From: Limnobacter parvus
GTDB taxonomy: Bacteria > Pseudomonadota > Gammaproteobacteria > Burkholderiales > Burkholderiaceae_B
NCBI RefSeq assembly: GCF_024623725.1
Contig: NZ_JANKHG010000017.1
Location: 287,265 to 351,264, forward strand
Length of the DNA stretch: 64,000 bases
Direction of reading: 5' to 3'
Position 1 is the stretch's first letter, and every line of letters begins with the position of its first letter. The position numbers were made by a program, and so were the translations under genes. The notes under the pieces were generated by a model. The model saw only the letters and a program-made list of their open reading frames with translations. It was not told the DNA's origin and ran no database searches. Shown in pieces: positions 16,569 through 25,457 of the stretch.

Positions 16569-16687
16569 GCCTTCAAGAAAGCCTGCCCGTTTGAAGTTCA
16601 CACGCCGCGTTCGGCTGCAAGCCGACACCGAGATTCGGCCATCTTTTTTGCCGAATTCGGTGAGCTAGTGTGAATTTCAAAAAGGGG
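16569..16687 (+). repeat. Structured dispersed repeat, copy 1
   Basis: It opens with CGCCTTCAAGAAAGCCTG, then has imperfect terminal inverted arms: CCCGTTTGAAGTTCACAC (16586-16603) against GTGTGAATTTCAAAAAGGGG (16668-16687). Inside are hairpin 1, TCGGCT-GCA-AGCCGA (16611-16625), and hairpin 2, CCGA-g-ATTCGGC (16628-16639) against GCCGAATTCGG (16650-16660) with a T-rich loop. The same plan occurs at 55,239-55,355 (minus) and 55,459-55,573 (plus). The fold is a three-way junction with two hairpin arms. It holds no coding frame of its own. Confidence 0.8.
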
Positions 16688-16714
16688 TTTTTCAGGCTTT
16701 CAGGCGGAGGAGTG

Positions 16715-16796
16715 CATGCGACTTCGCGAATGCTATTAATAAGGGACATTCGACTTCGCTAATGCTATTAATAAGGGACATTCGACTTCGCGAATA
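16715..16796 (+). repeat. Tandem 32-bp repeat, two and a half units
   Basis: Units at 16715-16746 and 16747-16778 differ at two positions; a partial third covers 16779-16796. Each unit is CATTCGACTTCGCGAATG followed by CTATTAATAAGGGA, and its first half can form a hairpin (CATTCG with CGAATG; unit 2 has one mismatch). They lie just beyond the 3' end of the PhoH-like gene. Confidence 0.8.
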
Positions 16797-16810
16797 CCCC
16801 TTAACGCACC

Positions 16811-16834
16811 GGGCGTGCGATTTCGCACACGCCC
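16811..16834. other. Hairpin past the 3' end of the PIN-PhoH gene
   Basis: GGGCGTG (16811-16817) pairs with CACGCCC (16828-16834). It lies 10 bases past the PIN-PhoH stop. No T-run follows on the minus strand, so it is at best a weak terminator. Confidence 0.35.
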
Positions 16835-16843
16835 TTCAAGGCT

Positions 16844-18499
16844 TTACAGGTTATCCGACGCGAAGTCAGCCAACCTTGAGCGTTCGCCACGCTGCAGCGT
16901 AATGTGCCCCGCATGCGGCCAGCCCTTGAAACGGTCTACTACATACGTCAGGCCAGACGAGCCTTCTGTCAGGTATGGCGTGTCAATCTGCGCCAGGTTA
17001 CCCAAACAAATCACCTTGGTACCTGGGCCTGCCCGGGTAATCAAGGTTTTCATCTGCTTGGGCGACAAGTTCTGGGCTTCATCAATAATCAAAAACTTAT
17101 TGATGAAGGTGCGGCCACGCATGAAGTTCATTGATTTGATTCGAATTTTGGTACGAATCAAATCGGTTGTGGCTGAACGGCCCCAGTCGCCACTGCTGGG
17201 GTCGGGCTTGTTCAGTACTTCAAGGTTGTCTTCAAATGCGCCCATCCAAGGTGCCATTTTTTCTTCTTCCGTACCTGGCAAGAAGCCAATGTCTTCACCC
17301 ACCGGCACAGTGGCGCGGGTCACGATGATTTCGGAATACTGTTTACTTTCAAGCACCTGCGACAAGCCAGCTGCCAGTGCCAGCAAAGTTTTACCTGTGC
17401 CTGCCTGGCCGAGCAGCGTTACGAAATCACATTCCGGGTTCATCAACAGGTTCAGCGCAAAGTTTTGTTCGCGGTTGCGTGCGGTAATGCCCCACACGCT
17501 GTTTTTGTTATGACTGAAATCGCGCAGGGTTTTTAGCACTGCGGTGCGACCGCTCACTTCGATGACCTGCGCAATTAATGGAATACCCGTTTCGCAATAC
17601 ACGAACTGGTTCACCATCATGTCTTTCACTGCGGGGCCACTAATGCGGTAGTAAGTGCTGCCGCCTTGTTGCCAGCTTTCAATGCCCTTGCTGTTTTTCT
17701 CCCAGAAATCGGAAGCCAGTTCCATGATGCCTGAGTACAGCAAATCACGGTCTTCCAGCACTTGGTCATTGAAGTAGTCTTCAGCCAGCAAGCCCAGCGC
17801 GCGTGCCTTAATCCGCATGTTGATGTCTTTGGACACCAGTGCAACTTCGCGTTCAGGGTGTAGCTTGCTCAGCGCAAACACCACACCCAGAATTTGATTG
17901 TCGGCTTTGCCCACGGGCAGAGTTTTTGGCAGTTCAGCCGACAACTCGGTAGTTTGAACCAGCAAGCGGCCCAAGGCGTCCACGTTGCCCAGGCGGTCAA
18001 GTGCTACACCCTTTTCGATGTCGTCGATGTTCTCCATCAGTGCATCTAGCGAGCGGCTTACCTGGCGGGCGTGGCGAGCCACTTCGGACATACCTTTTTT
18101 GTGGTTGTCCAGTTCTTCAAGCGTAATCAGAGGCAGAAACACGTCGTGTTCTTCGAAGCGGAACAGCGACACCGGGTCGTGCATCAACACATTGGTGTCG
18201 AGTACAAAGATTTTCTTGCCGGTGTGCGTGACTTGTCGATTCGCTTTCGCGATTGACGTGGTGCCAGGCTTGCGTGCCTTGCTTGATGCCGCGTTGGGTA
18301 TGTTGCGAGTTCGACTTGTGTCTGGTGCCTTGGCAATAACTGTGTTGTCGGCAGCCAGTGTTAGCGGAGCTTTGCCCCCTGAAGCGAGCGCACCGGTTGG
18401 GTCCGCCTTCTTGGTCGGCTTTCTCGATTTGGGCGCCGTAATCGGCGGGATTTCGTTCAGTGTGGTTGCGGGTTTGCTGGGTTCTTTGGGAAGTGGCAT
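16844..18499 (-). CDS. PIN-PhoH family protein (PhoH2-like ATPase/ribonuclease)
   Basis: The product is 551 residues from ATG 18499; a TTG two codons earlier is also possible. Residues 1 to about 85 are low-complexity and basic, Pro/Ala/Lys-rich. Then comes a PIN nuclease domain: KIFVLDTNVLMHDP, with metal-binding Asp, and LEELDNHKKG. The C-terminal PhoH ATPase has Walker A LLGQAGTGKTLLALAA, FIIDEAQNLSPKQMKTLITR for Walker B and sensor, and RGERSRLADFAS at its end. The PIN-PhoH fusion is known as an RNA helicase with ribonuclease activity in other bacteria. No antitoxin-like small gene is seen upstream. It is convergent with dnaB across the repeat block. Confidence 0.9.
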   Translation of the reverse strand: MPLPKEPSKPATTLNEIPPITAPKSRKPTKKADPTGALASGGKAPLTLAADNTVIAKAPDTSRTRNIPNAASSKARKPGTTSIAKANRQVTHTGKKIFVLDTNVLMHDPVSLFRFEEHDVFLPLITLEELDNHKKGMSEVARHARQVSRSLDALMENIDDIEKGVALDRLGNVDALGRLLVQTTELSAELPKTLPVGKADNQILGVVFALSKLHPEREVALVSKDINMRIKARALGLLAEDYFNDQVLEDRDLLYSGIMELASDFWEKNSKGIESWQQGGSTYYRISGPAVKDMMVNQFVYCETGIPLIAQVIEVSGRTAVLKTLRDFSHNKNSVWGITARNREQNFALNLLMNPECDFVTLLGQAGTGKTLLALAAGLSQVLESKQYSEIIVTRATVPVGEDIGFLPGTEEEKMAPWMGAFEDNLEVLNKPDPSSGDWGRSATTDLIRTKIRIKSMNFMRGRTFINKFLIIDEAQNLSPKQMKTLITRAGPGTKVICLGNLAQIDTPYLTEGSSGLTYVVDRFKGWPHAGHITLQRGERSRLADFASDNL

Positions 18500-18566
18500 T
18501 GTCAACGATCTGAAGTAAGAAGCTCATGAATCGCGCGGGGTCGTCACTCCTGCGCCCGTGGGGATA

Positions 18567-19037
18567 TTAGTCCCCGATTGTGCGTACAAAGTCAAGTACT
18601 GCCTGCGCATGGCCTGGCACCTTCAAACCGCGCCATTCCTGCACAAGAACACCTTTCTTGTTGATTACAAAGGTACTTCTTTCCACGCCGCGCACCTGTT
18701 TGCCATACATGTTTTTCATCTTCATGACGTCAAAAATTACGCATACCTTTTCATCCGGATCAGAAATCAGCTCGAACGGCATCTCAAGCTTGGCTTTGAA
18801 ATTTTCATGCGATTTCAACGAGTCGCGAGAAACGCCGAACACCGCGCATTCGGCTTTCACAAACTCTGGATGCAAATCACGGAAGTTTTCGCCCTCTGTG
18901 GTGCAACCCGGCGTGTTGTCTTTGGGGTAGAAGTAGATCACCAGGTTTTTACCGGCATGGGCCGACAATTTAAAATCAGCACCGCCTGTACAACTTGCTG
19001 AAAAATCAGGCACTTTGCCGTTGATTTCGACTGACAC
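18567..19037 (-). CDS. bcp: Thiol peroxidase Bcp (PrxQ-type peroxiredoxin)
   Basis: The product is 156 residues. The peroxidatic cysteine lies in YPKDNTPGCTTEGENF, the signature of the Bcp/PrxQ branch. The resolving Cys expected five residues later is replaced (the motif reads CTTEGE), so it is either of the 1-Cys type or uses another cysteine. FGVSRDSLKSHENF, DVMKMKNMYGKQVRGVERSTF and INKKGVLVQEWRG complete the fold. It reduces hydrogen peroxide and organic peroxides with thioredoxin. AAGGAG lies before ATG 19037. It is upstream of, and codirectional with, the PIN-PhoH gene. Confidence 0.93.
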   Translation of the reverse strand: MSVEINGKVPDFSASCTGGADFKLSAHAGKNLVIYFYPKDNTPGCTTEGENFRDLHPEFVKAECAVFGVSRDSLKSHENFKAKLEMPFELISDPDEKVCVIFDVMKMKNMYGKQVRGVERSTFVINKKGVLVQEWRGLKVPGHAQAVLDFVRTIGD

Positions 19038-19117
19038 GGTACTGCTCCTTGCACTTTCTGGAGGTTATTTGATGAATTAGTATAACCACAGCTTTTGACA
19101 ACAAAATGCGCCCAGCG

Positions 19118-19489
19118 TCAGGAACGTGCCAAAAGGGCAACACCCAGTACGATCACTCCAATGGCCACCCAGCGTTGCAGGCTGACCGGCTCATTCAAAA
19201 AGTATTGGGCAGCAAAAGCATTGATCACGTAACCAATGGCCAGCATGGGGTAGGCCAGCGTTACGTCAACACGGGAAAGAGCCATTAACCAGATAAGCAA
19301 GGAAAATCCGTAGCAGAACAAACCGAGGATCATTGGCCACTGTAAAAACAGGGCAGACATGGCCCCCAGGCTCAGCGCACTCGAAGCTTCGATCACTCCC
19401 ACTTTGTTGGTGGCCATTTTTAGCAAAAGTTGTGCAACTGCATTCAACACAACGCCTGAAAGTACCAAGAGGGCAGCGTAGGCGGTCAT
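19118..19489 (-). CDS. Small four-helix membrane transporter, EamA/SMR type
   Basis: The product is 123 residues with four hydrophobic segments (about 4-22, 38-62, 68-90 and 99-121). It resembles the half-size members of the drug/metabolite transporter superfamily, such as SMR and ArnE/ArnF-like proteins: SGVVLNAVAQLLLKMA at the start and LAYPMLAIGYVINAFAAQYFL in the third segment. Such proteins work as dimers. Its substrate is unknown. ATG 19489 overlaps the stop of the Mth938-like gene by 4 bases, so the two are translationally coupled. Confidence 0.8.
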   Translation of the reverse strand: MTAYAALLVLSGVVLNAVAQLLLKMATNKVGVIEASSALSLGAMSALFLQWPMILGLFCYGFSLLIWLMALSRVDVTLAYPMLAIGYVINAFAAQYFLNEPVSLQRWVAIGVIVLGVALLARS

Positions 19490-19863
19490 ATCAGAATCGC
19501 TGCGATTACATGACGGCCTTCACCCACCAGAATATTGTAGGTGCGGCAGGCGGCCTGGCTGTCCATGTATTCCACTGGGCAGCGCTTGTCGGCAAAAAAT
19601 TTGCGAATGTCCATGCCCGGAAATATTTGCTTTGTTCCAGTGCCAATCAACAACACTTCCATGCTGGGCGGGCATTGGCTGTGCAGCCATTCGCAGTGCG
19701 CAATGTTTAGGGGGCCAGAACCCGCATTTTCCCAGATTCGGGGGGTGAAGTCGGTGCCAAACACCACGCTTTCGGTTTGAAGTCTGCCGCTGATCACGAC
19801 ACCGTCTTCGTCATACCGTTGCACGACGAATTGATTGTCGAGCGATTCAGGTTGAAATTTCAT
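19486..19863 (-). CDS. Mth938-like (DUF498) domain protein
   Basis: The product is 125 residues from ATG 19863; an upstream ATG at 19890 is also in frame. The family core is seen in TDFTPRIWENAG, VLLIGTGTKQIFPG and PVEYMDSQAACRTYNILVGEGRHVIAAIL. The fold is related to the mitochondrial complex I assembly factor NDUFAF3, but the bacterial role is not established. It shares a 4-base ATGA overlap with the membrane transporter gene downstream and is divergent from alaA. Confidence 0.88.
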   Translation of the reverse strand: MKFQPESLDNQFVVQRYDEDGVVISGRLQTESVVFGTDFTPRIWENAGSGPLNIAHCEWLHSQCPPSMEVLLIGTGTKQIFPGMDIRKFFADKRCPVEYMDSQAACRTYNILVGEGRHVIAAILI

Positions 19864-19991
19864 TCGAAAGATGCTCCAGGATGCGGCCAAACCTTTGCAG
19901 GCACTGGCCTAAACGGTTAAATTATAAGACTTTGCGCAAGCAAAAAAATTACCACCCCAAACAAGCAACAAAACAATCCACACAGGTCGAC

Positions 19992-21218
19992 ATGAAACCC
20001 ATTCTCAAATCTGCCAAGCTGGCCAATGTTTGCTATGACATCCGCGGACCGGTGATGCAGCGAGCGCGTCAGCTGGAAGAGGAAGGGCACCGCATTCTGA
20101 AGCTGAACATCGGCAACTTGGCGCCATTCGGCTTCGAGGCGCCCGACGAGGTACGTCAGGACGTCATCATGAACCTCGGAGATGCCTCTGGCTACAGCGA
20201 CAGCAAAGGTTTGTTTGCAGCGCGTAAGTCCATCATGCATTACACGCAGCAAAAGAAAATCAAGGGCGTGACACTCGACGACATTATTGTCGGCAACGGT
20301 GTGTCGGAATTGATCGTGATGAGTATGCAAGGCCTGTTGAACAATGGCGATGAAGTGTTGGTGCCAGCGCCCGATTACCCGCTGTGGACCGCCGCGGTCA
20401 GTATTTCTGGCGGCACGCCAAGGCATTACTTGTGCGATGAGCAAAGCGACTGGTACCCGGACACAAAGCACTTGCGCAGTCTGATTAATGAAAAAACCAA
20501 AGCCATGGTCATCATCAACCCCAACAACCCCACAGGTGCTTTGTACCCCGAGGAAGTGTTGCAGGAATTGGTGCAAATAGCCCGCGAACACCAGTTGATT
20601 ATTTTCGCGGACGAAATTTACGACAAGATGCTTTACGACGGTGCAGAGCACACCTCGATTGCTTCGTTGGCAGACGATGTGCTGTTTATTACCATGAATG
20701 GTTTGTCCAAGAATTACCGTGCCTGTGGTTACAGGGCCGGCTGGATGGTCATTTCAGGCGACAAACGCCACGCCACTGATTACATCGACGGCTTGGGCAT
20801 TATGGCGTCCATGCGCCTGTGCGCGAACGTGCCCGGCCAATACGCCATTCAAACTTCGCTGGGTGGTTACCAAAGCATTAACGATTTGGTGGGGCCAAAC
20901 GGGCGGTTGACTCGCCAGCGCGACATGGCTTACGACCTGATGACGTCTATTCCCGGTGTTACCTGCGTAAAACCCAAAGCTGCCTTGTATTTGTTCCCGC
21001 GCCTTGACCCCAAGGTGTACCCGATCAAGAACGACCAGCGCTTTGTGCTGGAGCTTCTGGAGGCGGAAAAAGTACTGGTGGTGCAGGGCACGGGATTTAA
21101 TTGGATCAACCCGGATCATTTCCGGGTGGTTTTCCTACCCAATACCGATGATTTGGCGGATGCAGTTGGTAGAATTGCACGCTTCCTAGAAAGTTATCGA
21201 AAACAACACCTTGGCTGA
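19992..21218 (+). CDS. alaA: Alanine-type aminotransferase (AlaA/YfbQ-like)
   Basis: The product is 408 residues from ATG 19992 (the frame opens earlier at 19881 in an unconserved tail). Class I PLP aminotransferase signatures are present: LNIGNLAPFGFEAPDEV, SGYSDSKGLFAAR, GNGVSELIVMSMQGLL, INPNNPTGALY, FADEIYDKMLYDG and the PLP-lysine region NGLSKNYRACGYRAGWM. This matches AlaA-type enzymes that make alanine from pyruvate and glutamate. It heads the alaA-hom-thrC group, 7 bases before hom, an order common in Betaproteobacteria. Confidence 0.9.
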   Translation: MKPILKSAKLANVCYDIRGPVMQRARQLEEEGHRILKLNIGNLAPFGFEAPDEVRQDVIMNLGDASGYSDSKGLFAARKSIMHYTQQKKIKGVTLDDIIVGNGVSELIVMSMQGLLNNGDEVLVPAPDYPLWTAAVSISGGTPRHYLCDEQSDWYPDTKHLRSLINEKTKAMVIINPNNPTGALYPEEVLQELVQIAREHQLIIFADEIYDKMLYDGAEHTSIASLADDVLFITMNGLSKNYRACGYRAGWMVISGDKRHATDYIDGLGIMASMRLCANVPGQYAIQTSLGGYQSINDLVGPNGRLTRQRDMAYDLMTSIPGVTCVKPKAALYLFPRLDPKVYPIKNDQRFVLELLEAEKVLVVQGTGFNWINPDHFRVVFLPNTDDLADAVGRIARFLESYRKQHLG

Positions 21219-21225
21219 TTTAAAA

Positions 21226-22539
21226 ATGAGTAAACCTCTTCGAGTGGCCCTATTGGGTTTGGGTACAGTTGGTTCAGGCACATTCAATGTGCTGAAAGAC
21301 AACGCGGGCGAAATTGAACGTCGAGTGGGTTTTCCCATTGAGATCAAGGTAATTGCCGACCTGAACACGGAAAAGGCCCGAGAATTGGCTGGCCCCGGTG
21401 TTGAGGTAGTGGGCGATGCCTTTGAGGCTGTAAAGCGCGATGACATTGATGTGGTTGTTGAATTGATTGGCGGTTACACCATTGCCAAACAATTGGTACT
21501 CGCCGCAATTGAAGCCGGCAAGCATGTGGTTACAGCCAACAAGGCGTTGTTGGCCGTACATGGCGATGAAATTTTCGCAGCCGCCGAAGCCAAACACGTG
21601 ATGGTGGCGTTTGAAGCCGCCGTGGCTGGTGGTATTCCTGTGATCAAGGCGGTGAAAGAAGGTTTGGCCGCCAACAAAATTGAATACGTCGCAGGCATTA
21701 TCAATGGCACCTGTAACTTTATTTTGTCGGAAATGCGTGACAAAGGTTTGCCCTTTGCCGAGGTGTTGGCTCAGGCGCAGGCATTTGGCTATGCGGAAGC
21801 AGATCCCACTTTCGACATCGAAGGTGTCGATGCAGCCCACAAAATCAGCTTGCTAAGTTCAATCGCATTTGGTGTGCCTGTTCAGTTCGAGAAGGCCTAC
21901 ATCGAGGGCATTACCAAGCTGACGAAAGAAGACATTGAGTTTGCAGAACAACTGGGTTACCGGGTCAAACTGCTGGGCATTGCCAAGCGCACAGATCAAG
22001 GCATTGAATTGCGCGTGCACCCCACGCTGATTCCAGGTAAGCGTTTGATCGCCAACGTGGAAGGTGTGATGAACGCGGTGTTGGTGAAGGCCAATGCCGT
22101 GGGGCCAACCCTGTATTACGGCGCAGGCGCGGGCAGTATGCCCACGGCATCTGCGGTGGTGGCCGACCTGATAGAGATTGCCCGGGCTAGCCAGGCACCT
22201 TTGGCCAGCCGTGTGCCTGTATTGGCTTTCCAGAAAGCAGGCATCCAAAATCTTGAAGTGCTGCCCATGGATAAAGTGGTTACTGCCTTTTATTTGCGCC
22301 TGGCGGTTGAAGATCGCCCTGGTGTGATGGCTGAAGTAACCCGCGTGCTGGCCGACAATCAAATTTCTATCGAAGCCATGATTCAGCGCCAAGCCACTGA
22401 TGAAAAGCGCACTGCTGAAATTGTGTTGCTGACCCACCGCTGTCTTGAAGGCGATGTAAAAAAGGCGATCGCAACCATTGAAGCACTGGACAGCGTGCAT
22501 GGCCCGCTAACCCGCATTCGTGTCGAGGACTTGAGCTGA
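21226..22539 (+). CDS. hom: Homoserine dehydrogenase
   Basis: The product is 437 residues from ATG 21226. It has the NAD(P)-binding LGLGTVGSGTFNVL, VVTANKALLAVHG, the catalytic region AGIINGTCNFILSEM and YAEADPTFDIEGVDAAHK. The C-terminus carries an ACT domain (FYLRLAVEDRPGVMAEVTRVL), usually for threonine feedback. It reduces aspartate semialdehyde to homoserine. No clear Shine-Dalgarno is seen, and the start is 7 bases after the alaA stop, so it is probably translationally coupled. Confidence 0.96.
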   Translation: MSKPLRVALLGLGTVGSGTFNVLKDNAGEIERRVGFPIEIKVIADLNTEKARELAGPGVEVVGDAFEAVKRDDIDVVVELIGGYTIAKQLVLAAIEAGKHVVTANKALLAVHGDEIFAAAEAKHVMVAFEAAVAGGIPVIKAVKEGLAANKIEYVAGIINGTCNFILSEMRDKGLPFAEVLAQAQAFGYAEADPTFDIEGVDAAHKISLLSSIAFGVPVQFEKAYIEGITKLTKEDIEFAEQLGYRVKLLGIAKRTDQGIELRVHPTLIPGKRLIANVEGVMNAVLVKANAVGPTLYYGAGAGSMPTASAVVADLIEIARASQAPLASRVPVLAFQKAGIQNLEVLPMDKVVTAFYLRLAVEDRPGVMAEVTRVLADNQISIEAMIQRQATDEKRTAEIVLLTHRCLEGDVKKAIATIEALDSVHGPLTRIRVEDLS

Positions 22540-22541
22540 AT

Positions 22542-23957
22542 ATGAAATACCTCAGCAGCCGCGGTGGCATGACGCCCCAAGATTTTTCTGAAATTTTGCT
22601 GGAAGGCCTGGCACCAGACGGCGGCTTGGCAGTGCCCGAGTTTTATCCCCAGGTGGCTTTGCACGTGTTGGAAAGCTGGAAACACCTAAGCTACGGTGAA
22701 CTGGCTTTTGAGGTGCTGCGTCCTTTCGTCACCGATATTCCTGAAGCTGACCTGAAAGTATTGACCACCAAAACTTACACCAAAGCGGTGTATGGCACCG
22801 AGGAAATTACCCCGGTGCGTGAGTTGTTTGATGGCATCAAGATCTTGGAGCTTTCGAATGGCCCCACGCTGGCTTTCAAAGACATGGCGATGCAGTTGCT
22901 GGGCAATCTGTTTGAATATCAATTGGCCCGCACCAACCGTGAATTGAATATTCTGGGTGCCACAAGTGGCGACACAGGTTCGGCGGCCCAATACGCCATG
23001 CGCGGCAAAAAAGGCGTGCGTGTTTTTATGCTAAGCCCTTTGGGCAAAATGAGCGCCTTTCAGCGCGCACAAATGTATAGCTTGCAAGACCCGAACATTT
23101 TCAATATTGCTGTTGATGGTTTATTTGACGATTGCCAAGATATTGTGAAAGCGGTCAGCGAAGACCTGCTTTACAAGTCACAACAAAAAATTGGCACGGT
23201 GAACTCCATTAATTGGGGGCGAATTTCAGCCCAAGTGGTGTACTACTTCAATGCCTATTTGCGCACCGCTGAAAAAATTGGTGATCCCGTCAGTTTCGCG
23301 GTGCCCTCTGGTAATTTCGGCAACGTACTGGCTGGGCACATTGCACGCCAAATGGGCTTGCCCATTCGCAAGTTGATCGTGGCGACCAACGAAAACAATG
23401 TGCTGGATGAGTTTTTTAAAACCGGGGTGTATCGCCCGCGCAAGTCAGCGGAAACGTACATCACGTCCAGTCCATCCATGGACATTTCCAAAGCCTCAAA
23501 TTTCGAGCGCTTTGTTTATGACTTGCTGGGCCGCGACCCCAAAGCGTTGAAAGCCCTTTGGCAAACACTGGCCAAGGAAGGCCAGTTTGATTTGTCAGAG
23601 GATTCCCGCTTTAAACACCTCGAAACAGACTTCGGTTTTCAGTCAGGTTCGTCAAGCCACCAGAATCGACTAGACACAATTCGCGAGGTGCATGCCCGGA
23701 CCGGCACGCTGATCGACACTCACACGGCCGATGCGGTGAAGGTCGCCCGGGAGTTGGTCGAACCTGGCGTGCCCATGGTTGTGCTTGAGACAGCTTTGCC
23801 CGTGAAGTTTGCTGAGACCATTCAGGAAGCGACCGGACAAATGCCAGCTGTACCACCGCAGTTCATGGGAATTGAAGGTCTGCCACAGAGAGTGGTGGAG
23901 ATGCCGATTTCCGTGGACATGGTGAAGGCATTCATCGCCCAGAATACGGGCTTGTAA
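22542..23957 (+). CDS. thrC: Threonine synthase
   Basis: The product is 471 residues, typical of the long gammaproteobacterial/betaproteobacterial type. It starts MKYLSSRGGMTPQDFSEILL; the PLP-lysine lies in NGPTLAFKDMAMQLLG, and GATSGDTGSAAQYAM binds phosphate. It converts O-phosphohomoserine to threonine and follows hom by 2 bases. A hairpin CCTAAC/GTTAGG (23975-23993) lies after the stop but has no T-run. Confidence 0.96.
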   Translation: MKYLSSRGGMTPQDFSEILLEGLAPDGGLAVPEFYPQVALHVLESWKHLSYGELAFEVLRPFVTDIPEADLKVLTTKTYTKAVYGTEEITPVRELFDGIKILELSNGPTLAFKDMAMQLLGNLFEYQLARTNRELNILGATSGDTGSAAQYAMRGKKGVRVFMLSPLGKMSAFQRAQMYSLQDPNIFNIAVDGLFDDCQDIVKAVSEDLLYKSQQKIGTVNSINWGRISAQVVYYFNAYLRTAEKIGDPVSFAVPSGNFGNVLAGHIARQMGLPIRKLIVATNENNVLDEFFKTGVYRPRKSAETYITSSPSMDISKASNFERFVYDLLGRDPKALKALWQTLAKEGQFDLSEDSRFKHLETDFGFQSGSSSHQNRLDTIREVHARTGTLIDTHTADAVKVARELVEPGVPMVVLETALPVKFAETIQEATGQMPAVPPQFMGIEGLPQRVVEMPISVDMVKAFIAQNTGL

Positions 23958-24044
23958 GGCACAAATAGGGTTTACCTAACTTGCAGCGTTAGGCGGAATC
24001 ATTAACAATGTGAGGGTTCGGCATCGCCCTGAGAAACCATTGTT

Positions 24045-25457
24045 TTGACCTTTCAATCCAACACAGTTGACACCCCAAGAACAATCCCTGGGCAAGGCAT
24101 TGACGCCCAGCCCCGTAAGGGTTTGTCTGCGCTGGCAGTCGATGATGAACCCGGCATGCGCCACTTTCTTGAGAAAGCATTGGAAACCCGTTTTGCACGG
24201 GTCGACACAGCAGGTTCAGTGGAAATGGCACAGGCCATGTTTGATGGCCACGATTACAGCACCATTGTTCTCGACGTCAGCTTACCGGGAAAAAGTGGGT
24301 TGGCTTGGTTGAACGAGCTTCGCCAAGGCGGGTACGAGGGTGACGTGATTCTGATTACCGGCTACGCCGACATGGACACCGCAATTGGCGCCCTGCGCGC
24401 AGGCGCGCAAGACTTTCTTCAGAAACCTTTTCGAATCGATCAGCTTTGGTATGCACTAGACCGGGCAGCCGATCAAAACCGCTTGAAGCGTGAAAACTTT
24501 GTGTTGAAGCGAGCGGTATCGAACTTGCAGCAAAATGAACAGGTCATGGTGGGTGAAAGCCCTATCGTGCGGCAATTGCGCAAGCTAGTCGCGAAAGTGG
24601 CCCCCACCGATTCAACCGTGTTGCTGACCGGCGAATCAGGTTCTGGCAAAGAGGTGCTGGCCCGTACCTTGCACGGCATGAGCTTGCGCAGCGAACGGCC
24701 ATTCGTGCCCATTAACTGTGGCGCAATTTCACCTGAATTGATTGAAAGTGAGCTATTCGGCCATGCAAAGGGCGCTTTCACCGGCGCGAACGAGTCGCAC
24801 CAAGGTTTATTTTATTACGCACAGGGAGGCACGCTGTTTCTCGATGAAATCGGTGAGTTGCCATTGAGCATGCAGACCAAGCTTCTTCGTGTGCTGGAAG
24901 ACCGCCGCATTCGTCCCGTTGGCAGCACCAAAGAGGTCGATGTGGATGTGCGCATTGTTGCTGCGACGAATGTGAATCTTGATGTGGAAGTAAAGCGCGG
25001 TCGGTTCCGGCAAGACTTGTACTATCGTTTGCAGGTCATGCCAATTGAAATGCCGCCGCTGCGTTCTCGTCCTGAAGACGTTGAGCTGTTGGCCAACTAC
25101 TTCATCAAGATTTTCGCTAAAAAACTTCGCATTGATGCATTGAAAATCAGCCCTGAAATGCTGGCCCGTCTGCAGGCCTATGAATGGCCAGGCAATGTAC
25201 GCGAACTGAGAAATTTTATTGAGCGGTCTTTGATTTTGGGTTATTTCCCCAAAGAAGATCTGCCTTTGAATCTGAATCTGGATGATCGCAGCGAAGTTGA
25301 AGAGGATCCCCAAGACGAGTCGCTGGAGCAGGTTGAAAAAGCACATATTTTGCGCGTGCTGAATGCATGCAGTGGCAACAAGTCTGAAGCGGCGCGCCGT
25401 TTGGGTGTGTCCAGAAAAACCCTAGAACGAAAATGCATGGCGTGGAGCCAAGAATAG
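24045..25457 (+). CDS. Sigma-54-dependent response regulator (NtrC type)
   Basis: The product is 470 residues. The order is receiver domain (LAVDDEPGMRHF; phospho-acceptor in IVLDVSLPGKSG), AAA+ domain with Walker A GESGSGKEVLARTLH, an intact sigma-54 contact loop GAFTGA, LFLDEIGELP, and a C-terminal Fis-type helix-turn-helix (NKSEAARRLGVSRKTLERK). The start is TTG 24045, with GAGAAA nine bases before it; there is no earlier ATG that fits, so the start is moderately sure. It is cotranscribed with, and overlaps by 25 bases, the sensor kinase gene. Confidence 0.9.
   Translation: MTFQSNTVDTPRTIPGQGIDAQPRKGLSALAVDDEPGMRHFLEKALETRFARVDTAGSVEMAQAMFDGHDYSTIVLDVSLPGKSGLAWLNELRQGGYEGDVILITGYADMDTAIGALRAGAQDFLQKPFRIDQLWYALDRAADQNRLKRENFVLKRAVSNLQQNEQVMVGESPIVRQLRKLVAKVAPTDSTVLLTGESGSGKEVLARTLHGMSLRSERPFVPINCGAISPELIESELFGHAKGAFTGANESHQGLFYYAQGGTLFLDEIGELPLSMQTKLLRVLEDRRIRPVGSTKEVDVDVRIVAATNVNLDVEVKRGRFRQDLYYRLQVMPIEMPPLRSRPEDVELLANYFIKIFAKKLRIDALKISPEMLARLQAYEWPGNVRELRNFIERSLILGYFPKEDLPLNLNLDDRSEVEEDPQDESLEQVEKAHILRVLNACSGNKSEAARRLGVSRKTLERKCMAWSQE

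Noticed and set aside
16569-16687. Simple intrinsic terminators for dnaB
   Set aside because: The hairpins lie 290-400 bases past dnaB, their T-runs are in loops, and the same multi-part element recurs elsewhere in both orientations.
16715-16796. CRISPR-like array
   Set aside because: The units are tandem without unique spacers, and no cas gene is near.
16815-17513. Plus-strand frame of 232 codons over the PIN-PhoH ATPase
   Set aside because: It is the complement of the Walker motifs of PhoH; a shadow.
23975-23993. Terminator of thrC
   Set aside because: CCTAAC/GTTAGG forms a short stem but no T-run follows.
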